Positions 49,401-58,954 of a stretch of 64,000 nucleotides of DNA are shown here, one piece after another. A model generated the notes under the pieces. The model had not been told where the DNA came from. It saw nothing but the letters and a program-made list of their open reading frames with translations, and did no database searches. Origin of the DNA: Phellopilus nigrolimitatus (taxonomy: Eukaryota > Basidiomycota > Agaricomycetes > Hymenochaetales > Hymenochaetaceae); assembly GCA_021029095.1 (NCBI GenBank), contig JAJOHG010000006.1:1116001-1180000 (forward strand), read 5' to 3'. Position numbers and translations under genes: made by a program. Numbering within the stretch: the first letter of the stretch is position 1; the number at the start of each line of letters is the position of its first letter.

Positions 49401-49938
49401 GCTGGGACCCGGACGCGAGCGTTGATGACGTCGGCATCTCCTCTGTGCGGATGTGGCTCGCGCGCACAATCTTCGGTGCTAAATGGATCTCGCTATCGCG
49501 CCCTGATCATAACCTCCGAGTCGCCGTGGTACAACACAATTCACGGGTCGGCGAGAGGCACGGACGCCGACCGCCGCGCGGCGTTCGGTGCCGTGGGCAT
49601 TGAGTTCGGTCAGCTCGCCGCCGAGGAGATCTCGCGCAGAAGCCGATACTGCTATGGGGGTTTCTACAAATGCGGCTCTTGGAAGCGTGCGTGACGCCGT
49701 GGGGGGTTCGAAAACCGCTGCGCAGCTTCTCGCGGATCAGACGATTTTTCAAACGGCGGGGACATACGAAGATCGGTTAAATTTAACAGCTCGGAAATCG
49801 CTATCGGGCGGACACGCCAGCCTGCGATGCAGGCCCAGATAAAAGCGCGATGGGCTCCAGAGATGGGGGTGCAAGACCTCCTAACGCACAGCTGCTACGA
49901 GCAACTTATAGCAACCTTCTACTCGCGACCTCTTGACG
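46412..49938. other. Long GC-rich intergenic tract
   Basis: A 3.5 kb spacer. 46430-46800 is T/C-rich, like a 3' untranslated region of the cyclin gene. From 47.5 kb it is CpG-rich with short tandem words (ggac at 47796-47810, gtac near 47836-47850) and TGTACA palindromes (47911-47936). A-rich and T-rich purine/pyrimidine tracts at 48715-48750 and 48897-48930 are roughly complementary. A 218-codon frame (48292-48948) is the longest but looks random. No gene supported. Confidence 0.5.
47170..47275. repeat. Degenerate short tandem repeats (ttgagc / ttgatt)
   Basis: About 100 bases of drifting 5-6-base units: 'cttgag' and 'cttgac' copies passing into 'ttgat' and 'ttgac' copies. This looks like a slippage-born minisatellite. 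Confidence 0.8.
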
Positions 49939-50759
49939 ATGTGCGACTGTAGAGACGAGAACTACTACTTGTCCTTCGTCGTGTTCAAAGTAAGCCTACC
50001 CTCTTTCCATTCGCGTGTTATAATCATAGATATATATATTTGACTGCTCCAGGTCGAAGACTGCCTGTTCCGCGTCCCGCGAGAGGGATTCGAGGAGCAG
50101 TCCGATGTTTTCAAGACCATGTTCACGCTGCCATCCGGCGGGGCTGCCGAGCTAGATGGCTGCAGCGACGACCACCCTGTATTACTGGAGGGCATCAGCG
50201 TCGACGACTTCCGCACGTTCCTGAAAGTCCTGTACCCGCGGTAAGCCTTTTCACTTGGACTAAATATATAAAAGCACGTTCAAGTACTTAAAAAAACCCT
50301 ATCCGCATGCACGCCAGACCCTTCCGCTCGCGCACCCCGTTCGAAGACAAGCCGCTCTCGGAAGAGGAGCTGCGCGCCGTCCTCGGGCTCGCGCGCATGT
50401 GGTGCTTCGACGACATCGCGCGCTTCGCCATCGCGGGCCTCGAGGCGCTGCGCCTCGCGCCCGCGCACAGGCTCGCGCTCGCGCGCGAGTACGACGTCGC
50501 GCAGTGGGTGAAGCCCGGGCTGCGCGCGCTCGCGCTGCGCGAGGAGACGCTCTCTGCTGCCGAGGCGGAGCAGCTCGGGCCCGAGCACACGCTCGCGGTC
50601 GCACGCCTGCGCGACGAGCGCTACCGCACGCTCACGGGCCAGTCGAGCCAGTGCAAGTCGGGCACGTGTGGCTGCTACAAGGCCGGCTGGGAGCTGGAGC
50701 GCGAGTTCAGATACCTGATCGAGCAGCAGGTTGACAAAAAGCTGGACGAGCTTGCGTGA
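49939..50759 (+). CDS. BTB/POZ domain protein, array copy 1
   Basis: Exons 49939-49989, 50053-50240 and 50318-50759 give 681 nt, 226 residues. Exon 1 encodes MCDCRDENYYLSFVVFK, exon 2 EDCLFRVPREGFEEQSDVF through FRTFLKVLYPR, exon 3 the remaining BTB helices (LGLARMWCFDDIARFAIAG) and a helical tail. Introns are phase 0 and phase 2, as in its relatives. Third codon positions in exon 3 are almost all G or C (the CGC Arg and CTC Leu codons), in sharp contrast to copies 2 and 3. It contains a small Cys cluster in the tail (CKSGTCGC), absent in the relatives. Function unknown; BTB proteins often dimerise or act as E3 adaptors. Confidence 0.85.
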
Positions 50760-51018
50760 TCGGCCGTGAGCTCGTCGGTGGGAAAAGGCCTGGTACATTA
50801 TTGTAAGATTAGTAATTGTTTTTTTCTCGTGCTGTACGAATTCAATGCCGAAAAAAATCATTCCTTAAAGGCTATTTCTATTTGGGATCTGAACGTGACT
50901 GCCGGCTGGAGGACACACCAAAGCCTCGAGGCCTCTCACATCAAATAGCTGAGAAGTGTCGACAGATGCTGGTGGGGCACCTTTCACGCATCCCTCTATC
51001 GCGAACGTACTTCTGGCG

Positions 51019-51824
51019 ATGGCTAGCTGTAGAGACAAGAGCTACTATTTTTCTCTCCTGGTTTTCAAGGTATGTTGCTCCGTACCTGTGTCCGTCGAAC
51101 TGAAGATTCAAGTACAAAATGAATGATGCAAGGTGGAAGACTGCCTCTTTCGAGTCCCTCAACAAGGGTTTGAGAGCCAATCCGAGGTTTTTAAGACGAT
51201 GTTCACCCTACCATCCGGTGAAGACACCGAACAGGATGGCTGCAGCGATGACAGACCTCTAGTATTGGAGGGCATAAAAGCCGACGACTTCCGCGCGTTT
51301 CTAAAACTGCTATATCCCCAGTGAGCCTTCACAATTTTAAATCTAGCATAATCAAGTAAATTTTTAAGTCGTTAACCGGGTTTCGTAGACCCACTCGGGC
51401 TAACGAGAGAACGTTATCCGAAGAGGAATCACTGGTTGTGTTAAGCCTGGCGAGGATGTGGTGCTTTGATAAGATTGTGGATATCACGATCGAAGGCCTT
51501 GAGGCCATGAATTTGTCTTCGGCTCGAAAGCTGGAGCTCGCGAATGGTCATAACATTGTGCAGTGGTACGAGCCGGAACTGAGCGCTCTCGTCTATCGAA
51601 AGGAATGCTTGACCCTGGACGAGGCGAAGCAAATTGGCCTTGAACTTGTGGTCGAAATTTCCAACATGCGAGAAGAGAAGTATAGGGTATTGCCGCTACA
51701 CGAACTGGAGAAAGAGTATAAAGCCAGGATAGACTGGGGCATCAAGCATGATTTACGGAGGATAATCAAGCAAATAGAGGATAATAGTCTAGATCTACTA
51801 AGCACTACTTTTCTCACGTCGTAA
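51019..51824 (+). CDS. BTB/POZ domain protein, array copy 2
   Basis: Exons 51019-51069, 51133-51320 and 51389-51824 give 675 nt, 224 residues. It starts MASCRDKSYYFSLLVFK, continues VEDCLFRVPQQGFESQSEVF and TLPSGEDTEQDGCSDDRP, and exon 3 carries LARMWCFDKIVDITIEGLEA and the tail to LLSTTFLTS. Exon lengths and intron phases equal copy 1 up to the tail. It is much closer to copy 3 than to copy 1, and its upstream flank (about 50940-51015) also resembles that of copy 3, so copies 2 and 3 come from a recent duplication of a unit of about 1 kb. Confidence 0.88.
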
Positions 51825-51842
51825 CTACTGTGTAGAAAATGA

Positions 51843-52082
51843 TGTTGATCGACATGGACATCCGAAAAAGGAAACATGTTCTTGAACCTGTCTATTATTA
51901 TTTTTTTTTTCCATGGCAGCTTGAGATTGGGACAAGTCAGATTGCGTGCTGCCAACAGAATGTTTTTATTTTGCAAATTAAGCCGAGTTTCGGGCATGAA
52001 AGGTAGGATGTAGAGGTTTTGAACGGTTTTCTACGGTGCTGAGACTCTATTTCCTTTTCCGGATGTCCATGTCGATCAACAT
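51843..52082. repeat. Short inverted repeat between BTB copies 2 and 3
   Basis: Left arm 51843-51873 (begins tgttgatcgacatggacatc) and right arm 52050-52082 are reverse complements over about 31-33 bases with one or two mismatches, spaced by about 176 bases. There is no open frame between. No target-site duplication is evident, so calling it a mobile element is not justified. Confidence 0.8.
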
Positions 52083-52129
52083 TTTCTGGTGGGGCCCCTT
52101 TCGAGCAATTCTCTATCGCAGATGTACGT

Positions 52130-52908
52130 TTAACCAACTGTAGAGACGAGAGCTACTGTTTTTCCCTCGTGGTTTTCAAGGTGTGTTTCCAAGTATCCGT
52201 TGAGCTAAAGACTAAAGCACAAGTTAAATAATGGAAGGTGGAAGACTGCCTCTTTCGAGTCCCTCGACAAGGCTTCAAGAGCCAATCCGAAGTGTTCAAG
52301 ACGATGTTCACCCTGCCATCCGGTGAAGACGGCGAGCATGATGGCTGCAGCGACGACAGACCTCTGCTATTGGAGGGTGTAAAAGCCGACGACTTCCGCG
52401 CGTTCCTGAAGTTGTTATATCCTCGGTGAGCCTTCTCTGACTTATTATTCGATAAAGGAGTAAGAATGAAACTATTGACTAAAAAAATTCGTAAATCCAC
52501 TTGAGCTCACGAGAGAAATCTATCCGAGGTGGAATCACTAGCCGTACTGATTTTGGCGAGAATGTGGTGCTTCGACAAAATTGTGAAGATCACGATCGAA
52601 GGCCTTGAGGCCATGAATTTGTCTTCCACTCGAAAGCTGGAGATCGCGCGGCACCACAATATCGTGCAGTGGTACGAGCCGGAGCTGAGCGCTCTCGCTT
52701 TTCGAAAAACAGTTTAACCCTAAAGGAGGGGAAGCAAATTGGCCTTGACCTTATGGTCAAACTCTCCGCCGTGCGAGACGAGAAGCATAGGGGCTTATTG
52801 GAACGCATGTACGAAGGTGACGAACGGAGAGTATCCTATTCGGAAAAGTGCGCCAAGCAGAAATTGAACGAGATAGTCGAGCAGATAAAAAAAGATGACC
52901 TTAAGTAG
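52130..52908 (+). pseudogene. BTB/POZ pseudogene, array copy 3
   Basis: Close relative of copy 2 with three separate lesions. First, the ATG is gone: the frame before CRDESYCFSLVVFK reads through LTN with no in-frame ATG. Second, the acceptor of intron 2 (cgtag in copy 2) reads cgtaa at about 52490, so the BTB halves cannot be joined as before. Third, one A is missing in the run at about 52704-52709, so the frame shifts after SALAFRK and meets a stop, while SLTLKEGKQIGLDLMVKLS continues in another frame to 52908. Exon 2 (52238-52425) is intact and still 188 nt. The gene is therefore very likely non-functional, unless a different start and splice are used. Confidence 0.8.
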
Positions 52909-53108
52909 ATTTACTCAGTATGTATGTACTGTACATGTACTTTGCACGAGTTGTAAACGGATCGTTGGCTCTCTTGTTAAGGCGAGCTCTGGATTTGTAT
53001 TTTCGAAATCCACAGCGGCTCGGATGTCGCATAGGCGTGTGCACTCAATGGCTTCCGCTTCGCAGCAACCTGCCGAATTCAGCTCCCAGTGACCTATACA
53101 TGAAATAG

Positions 53109-56100
53109 CTATGGGCGGTAGGCAGGCGGCCTAGCGCCGTCCGGCGCATCTCCAAAGTTCGCCGAGCTGCCAGGCACCGGAACCCCAGCGCCGCCATCCG
53201 CAGATCCGCTCTCACGGCGCCCCTTTGTGCGCTCGCTGCCCGGCGACTGCACGCCGGCTCCTTCGCCCTCACCTCGGGTGCGTTCTAGAGGCGCGCCCGG
53301 AGCCTCCCCGCGCGTCGCGCTCGTGGAAGGTAGGGCGGACCGCTCGTCCCACCGGTCTCGCGCAAGCACCTCGCGCGCGTGCCTCCGTGCGTCCTCCGGC
53401 GCGCGGGGATCTGCACACACACCAAGACGTCAACGGACACCCGTCAACCGTCATCGCATTTTACGCCGCCGACAATCTTACCTCTCAGCACCGCCGCGTA
53501 CGCGCCGCGCGCCCTCTTCCTGTACTCGTCATAGCGTTCGCGCTCGCGCTCGAGGGGCGCCTCCGGCTCGGCCGCGCTGTGCGCTTCGCTGCTGCTGGGC
53601 CGGCTCGCGGACGCGCTGTCGTAGCTGTACGTGGAGCCGTCGAGCGAGCTCAGCGTGTCCACGGAGCTGCTCGCGGGGCTGGCGACCCGCTTGTTCCTGC
53701 CGTCGCGGACGCCTTCCTGGGGACAGCGGAGACATGCGTAAGCGGCTGCACATGGGAGGGAACCGCTTGTTTTTAGTGTTGGCTTGCCTTCGTCAGCCCC
53801 AAGAGCACTAACTCCCTGTCGTCGGGGTCGAAACCGTCGAGCCACTGCTGCATCGCGCCAAGCATGGCGTTCTGGACCTTCGAAGTCCCCGTGGCGTAAT
53901 ACGGATGGAAAAACGCCTCCAGGATCTTCAAGGTGCCCCATGGCCGTCAGTCCAAACATCTCTTTGCTCCGCGCGGCTTACCTCGTCGATGGCGCCATTG
54001 GGGTCGTCTCCGTCCTTGTACCACGCCTGCGTGCTCACACATCCATTATTCACTTGGCTCAGTACCGTGAGTGCAGCGCCGGACGCGGGGACTTACATGC
54101 ACGACCAGGCCGACGGCGTGCTCGACCACGACCTGCGCGACCCGCCCGGCCGGCTCGTTCAGGATGAGGTCCACGTGGTCCTTCGCGAGGATGCTGTGGG
54201 TCGGGTCGGAGGCGCGCGGGTTATCGAAGACCTGTGCGGGACGTTTAACCGACGTTCGGTGCACTGGAGAGATTAAGCGCAGGAGCTCCGGGATGGACTG
54301 ACCTCGTATTGTTCTTTGGTGTCGATGACGGCCTGGCTCTCCTCCTTCAGCGCGAGTGTAACCTCCGTGACTATCGGCTGCAGGCACGTACGAAAACAAG
54401 CTGAGCCACGTCTGCGTCCGGTGCTGATGACATTAGGCTTAGGCTTACAATGAGCACAGGCGCAAGGAGCGTGTAGACACCTGCATGGGCCGTCAGCTTT
54501 GCCAGGTTCTAACTCTACGGACGGCGGCCGGAGACAGCCCCGGCGCTCACACTTGTTCAGCACGTCCGTGATCTGCTCGAGCAGCTCCGCCAGGCCCGGG
54601 ATGCTCTCGATAACGGATATGACCTCGCGGACGATGTCGTCGCGCCACGCGAGCACGTCCCACAGGAGCGCGCGCGTCTCGGCGGACGGCGCGTACTGCG
54701 TGAGGTCCGCCGGCGCGCCGCTGCCGCCGCCGCCGTTGGCATCGGTGTCTGCGTCTGCGCGCCTAAAGTCGTCGTCGCCGAACCGGTGCGCGCGCGCGCG
54801 CTTCTCGAGGTCCGCGGTGGCCGCGACCTTCGCGCCCGGGTTGAGGAAGGCGGGGAGCCGCGCGAGGAGGGCGCGCAGGCTCGCGAGGGTGCTGCCGGAG
54901 TCGACCTGCGGGGTAGTGCAGATACGCGCGTCAGTGTGTATCCAGAATGCTGAGTCCTGTATTTAAGGAAATAAACTCATACATACTTCTTCCATGTTCA
55001 CCGTGAGATCGACGACGCTCGCCTGGCTCAGGTGGCTGCGCGCGCGCGCCGGCCGGTCAGCAGGCGGTCGCGCGCGGCGTAGTAGTAAAGTCAAACGCAC
55101 TCTGAGGCTTCCCCGAGGATGGAGTGCAGGAAGTCTGCGCTCCCGAAGGTGCCCGTGACGAGCGGGGGCGCGCGGCCCCTGGGCGTCCTGATGCGGACTG
55201 GCGCGCAAGCGCGTGTCGGCGCAGCGGATGACGGACACAGTAGTCAGATAAGACAGGAGAAAGAAAGAAAGAAAGAAAGAAAAAGAAAAAAGAGTAAAGA
55301 CCTTTGTCGCCGACATGGCAGAAAACGTCCGCGCACCCGAGCCTGCGCAGCGCGAGCTCGCACCAGTTGCCTGAAGAAGAAGAAGAAAAGAGAGTGTGTG
55401 TTAATGTCGTCGGGCGCAGTATGCGGAGAGAGCTGAGAAAAAAAGGTTCGCTTCGGCGGTGCTCACTGTGCGCGAGCAGGTCCTCGAGCGTGTGCAGCGC
55501 CGCGCCGAGCAGGCGGAACGCCTCCCACATCTCCTCGCAGTCATCTGGGTCGTCGCCGTCCTCGTCCTCGTTCTCGTTGTCGCCGGCGTTGTCGGCGGGC
55601 TTGCTATTGTCGACGTTGGCGTTGGCGGCGGCGGCGGCGAAGAGGGAGCGCCGCGCGGCGTGCACCCGGCGCCCGAGCGCGATGCACGCGCGCAGCGTGC
55701 GGCGGACGTGCGCGGTGGAGGTGTCCCAGGCGCGGCCCTCCGTCGCCATGTATTTCTGGCGCACAGATGCGCGGGTGTCAGCGCTGCGGGTGTGAGTGAG
55801 CGGAGCGCGCACGCACCTTCATCCCGTTCGACCGGTCGACCTCGAGCTCCTCCGGGGCGACGGGCGGGCGCAGCGCCGGGTGCACGCGCCGCGCGTCGCC
55901 TTCTTTCTCTGCGTAGCCCCTGCGGGCGGCGCGCGCGGGTCAGCCTCGGGTGCGCTACAGGGCGCGCGGAGAGCGGGGGCGTACTTGGGGTTGTCTATGT
56001 GCTCCTGCGGGCGGGATGCTTAGCGGCGGGTCTGGTGTGTCATGGGGAGGAGGGAGACGGGAGACGGGAGAGGCGCGCACGCACGCACCACGGGCAGGTA

Positions 56101-56798
56101 CACGCCGAGCCGCTCGGGCGTGATGAGGAACTCGCGCGTCGCGAAGCCGAAGCTCTGCAGATGCAGACCAGCTGTAGTACTAGTATGAAAGCACGTAGGA
56201 GGCGGGAGCCACTTGCCATGAACCCGAGCGCCTGCACGACGAGGAGCAGGGTGTCCGGCGCCATCTTGCTGAGCCCGGCGACGTCCATCGCCTGCGAGTA
56301 GTCGCGCAGCCAGTTGCCCTGCAAACGCAGCGGGGCGAGTCAGAGTCAGAGTCAGAGTCAGAACGAGATTTCCCGTCTGCGGGAGCGGGAACGGACACGC
56401 ACGAAGTAGACGCGCCGCACGTCCGCCTTGGAGAAGGTCGGCGCGGCGCGGCCGCGGAGGACGGCGGCGAGCCCGCGCGCGAAGAGCGTCGCGAGCAGCG
56501 CGCGCAGCCCCCCGCCGCCGCCCGCGTGGCGGTGCGGGGACTTGGCGAGCGCGGCGAGGACGGCCTCGATGTCTGCGGGTGCAGGCGGGTGCAGGCGGGT
56601 GTGTGTGTCAGTCGGGATTTGGATGGGATTGGGGGGAAGGGGACGCCGAGACGCACCGCCGTGCCGGAACGCGCGGCCGTGCAGGAAGGCGTAGCCCGGG
56701 ATGGAGCCCGCGCCGAATGCGTGTGCGCCGTGCGGGAGGAGGGCGAGGAGCAGGACGAGCGCGAGGAGCCAGTGGCACTGGGCGGGCGCGGGTGCCAT
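53109..56798 (-). CDS. het-C: HET-C heterokaryon-incompatibility-type protein
   Basis: Secreted or membrane-associated protein of the Het-C family, known from vegetative incompatibility in Neurospora. The minus-strand start at 56798 gives MAPAPAQCHWLLALVLLLAL, a signal peptide, then AFGAGSIPGYAFLHGRAFRH. Further exons follow in family order: KADVRRVYF, GNWLRDYSQAMDVAGLSKM, GVYLPVEHIDNPKGYAEKEG, MATEGRAWDTSTAHVRRTLR, EAFRLLGAALHTLEDLLAHS, NWCELALRRLGCADVFCHVG, and PLVTGTFGSADFLHSILGEA. Later exons carry ILAKDHVDLILNEPAGR and the C-terminal disordered part; the last exon begins DPRAPEDARRHAREVLARDR and stops at 53109. At least ten short introns are present, two of which hold simple repeats. GC content is very high. 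Het-C orthologs also occur in fungi without a known incompatibility role, so an allorecognition function here is only a possibility. Confidence 0.9.
55258..55294. repeat. (GAAA)n microsatellite in a HET-C intron
   Basis: About seven tandem copies of the tetramer gaaa, partly degraded at the end, inside an intron of the minus-strand HET-C gene. Confidence 0.9.
56337..56362. repeat. (GAGTCA)n microsatellite in a HET-C intron
   Basis: About four tandem copies of the hexamer gagtca in a small intron of the HET-C gene. Confidence 0.9.
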
Positions 56799-57181
56799 TG
56801 CCGTCGTCGGGAGATGATACTTAGAGAAGCAGGTAATAATGAGTAGCGATTACGACGGAAGATTATCCGCGTTTACGGTGACTCGGAAGGCGGGGCGGCG
56901 GCGGGTGGAGGGAGGGGAGGTGTAGTGCACGGCGTGTGGTTTTTGGGTGGGGCCTCGCGGCGAACACGGCGTGCGCAGATTGGGCGGCGCTGGCTAGTAT
57001 GGCTTATCTAGCCAAGGCATGGAAGTATGCCCGAAGCACGCTCGCTCGAATTATTATTCTCTACTAAATACACAGGAATATACACACGCCTCCCGAAAAC
57101 ACGCGGGTGCCGTACATGTACATGTACCCACCCCGCGCACGCCGATCACGAAACACACGCGCCGATCCAGCTCGAGGCCCC

Positions 57182-57218
57182 AGTCGAGAGTCGAGAGTCG
57201 AGAGTCGAGAGTCGAGAG
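57182..57218. repeat. (GTCGAGA)5 tandem repeat
   Basis: Five copies of the heptamer gtcgaga in a row within the HET-C/SKN7 spacer. Confidence 0.9.
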
Positions 57219-57838
57219 GTCGCGACCGCGTTTCTAGCCCCGCCGAGCCCGCGCAGGCGAGCCAAAACGCCTAAAGCCTCTTTATGTCTCTGCTCGATCT
57301 GCCTCCGTCCCGCCGCTGAGCTTAATGAGGTGCGCGGTAGCGCAGGTTTCGAATTGGCCGGTAACGCGCTGCGATATATGCATGTACATGCATGTACAGC
57401 GACAAGCCCGTGCGTGCGGGGGCTGCGTTGCCTTTATCTTGCAAGAGGTAGGTTTGAGTTTCGAAGTGTGGGTCAATTGCAAATTCGCTTGTCAGAGAGG
57501 TTCGAATTTTTAGAAAGACGTACGAGACAGAGATGCAGAGATGCCCGGCGCCGCCAGGGCGCGAGGCTCTGACGGCAGGGGCGATCGGTACAGTACGTGT
57601 ACATATGTACAGTACAGTGACAGAGGCACAGACACGTCTTGCTGTAACTCAGTTCCAGAACGTCTCCCGACTGACGCATTTAGACTGCGACTTTGGGCAG
57701 CGGCGAAACGTAACGAGAATGCTCCGGCGAGCTGACTGTGCGCACCAGCACCGTCGACCGGGTCGGATCACGGATGGACACAAGCACACAAGTCCTGTCA
57801 GCGTCCACAGAAAGAGATCACTAACGCCCGCCTAGCGC

Positions 57839-57922
57839 CGCACGCACGCACGCACGCCCTGTGGTGGGCAGCGAGCAGGAAGCGGCGGAAGCTTTCCTCT
57901 CTCGTGCGTGCGTGCGTGCGTG
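57839..57922. repeat. (GCAC)n / (GTGC)n inverted pair
   Basis: An 18-base run of gcac units (57839-57856) is followed 47 bases later by an 18-20-base run of gtgc units (57904-57922), which are exact reverse complements. They could form a stem-loop. Confidence 0.85.
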
Positions 57923-58410
57923 CATATGGAAGCCGACAGAGCCCGAGCCCGGTGGGTGGGCGCGCGGAGTCTGAGAAGGGAGATTACGGGCCTGACGGCG
58001 AATGGAAACTGCAGATAAGGCAGGCTCGCGCGCGCGCGACTTGGTGCTGCGCACGGGCTTGGAGTGGCGACGGCGACCCGGGAGGTTAGCCAGGCTATGC
58101 CAAAGGAGGCGTGGCGACCGCAGACAGTAAAAAGACAGGGGCCCGCACGGGCACGGGCACGGGCCGTGCGAGCGCGGGCGGGTGCGCGGCTGCGGCGCAC
58201 ACACACAGACCTTCACAAGCGGGAGAACATCGACGATTGGCGTCGTGATGGGCCCGCCGGTCTGGACCAGACACAGCTTCGCTGGATCGTCGCCCGTCGA
58301 CGGGCTGGAGCGTCGAGCACGGTCGATGTGCGCGCGCTGCGGATTGGCCGCCGCAGATTGCGCGCCAGATGGGAAATCTCCCTCCTCGATCCGGCCCAAT
58401 TGTGCTTGCG

Positions 58411-58438
58411 CTTCGGCTTCGGCTTCGGCTTCGGCTTC
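58411..58438. repeat. (CTTCGG)n hexamer repeat
   Basis: Four and a half copies of cttcgg in the SKN7 upstream spacer. Confidence 0.9.
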
Positions 58439-58954
58439 CCTCTGCCGGCACGTTCTTCTTCTCGATAAGCATATGCCTCCCCCCCTGCGCGCCCTGCCCG
58501 CTTCGCTGGCGACCGGGTGGGGTGTGCTGCGCACAGGCAAGTTAGCCCTCTTCCGTCCAAAAAGAGAGAAAAAAAAACAGCAGTAAAAAATACACAAAAA
58601 ATGCTGTTTGCGGAAGGGGAGCGCGGCAAGCACGGAGAGGGAAGCCGAAGGGGGGGGAGCCGATCGCCGGCATACATACAGTTTACGTACATTGGGACTT
58701 ATATTACCTGCTGAGGGCGTGCCTGCCTGCTCACCTGCTCTGCTCACCTCCAAGTCCCGTCCTCTTTTCATCTCATCCACCCCATCCTCCTCAGCCCCTC
58801 GTCCCCCGCCTCGTGCAAGCCGCACACCGACCCCGCCGGCGTCGACGCCCCCTCAGCACACCCCGCCCCCTCCGCGCCCCCGTCCTCGGCGTCCCGGCCC
58901 GCCCGCACATCGATCGCTTCCATTCCCGCCTGCCGGCTCCCTCCCCCCGCCAGC

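Larger units (their letters stand above)
56799..58954. promoter_or_regulatory. Long divergent spacer, HET-C / SKN7
   Basis: The 2.2 kb between the divergent HET-C and SKN7 start codons is GC-rich and full of short repeats: TGTACA palindromes at 57112-57128, 57376-57398 and 57587-57616, tandem heptamers, and complementary (GCAC)n and (GTGC)n runs. It must hold both promoters. The 250 bases before SKN7 are C-rich and pyrimidine-rich, typical of strongly expressed fungal promoters or leaders. No protein-coding gene is supported; the 334-codon minus frame at 57821-58825 looks random. Confidence 0.5.

Noticed and set aside
51843..52082. MITE-type transposon
   Set aside because: Only one copy seen, no target-site duplication, and arms are internal to a gene duplication.
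53109..56798. Array of separate small minus-strand genes
   Set aside because: The frames join in phase through short introns in the exact order of the HET-C family.
57470..57520. Possible tRNA B-box (gaggttcgaattt)
   Set aside because: No matching A box or cloverleaf around it.
57821..58825. 334-codon minus-strand frame upstream of SKN7
   Set aside because: Composed of Arg/Ala/Pro-rich text crossing microsatellites; typical of GC-rich random sequence.
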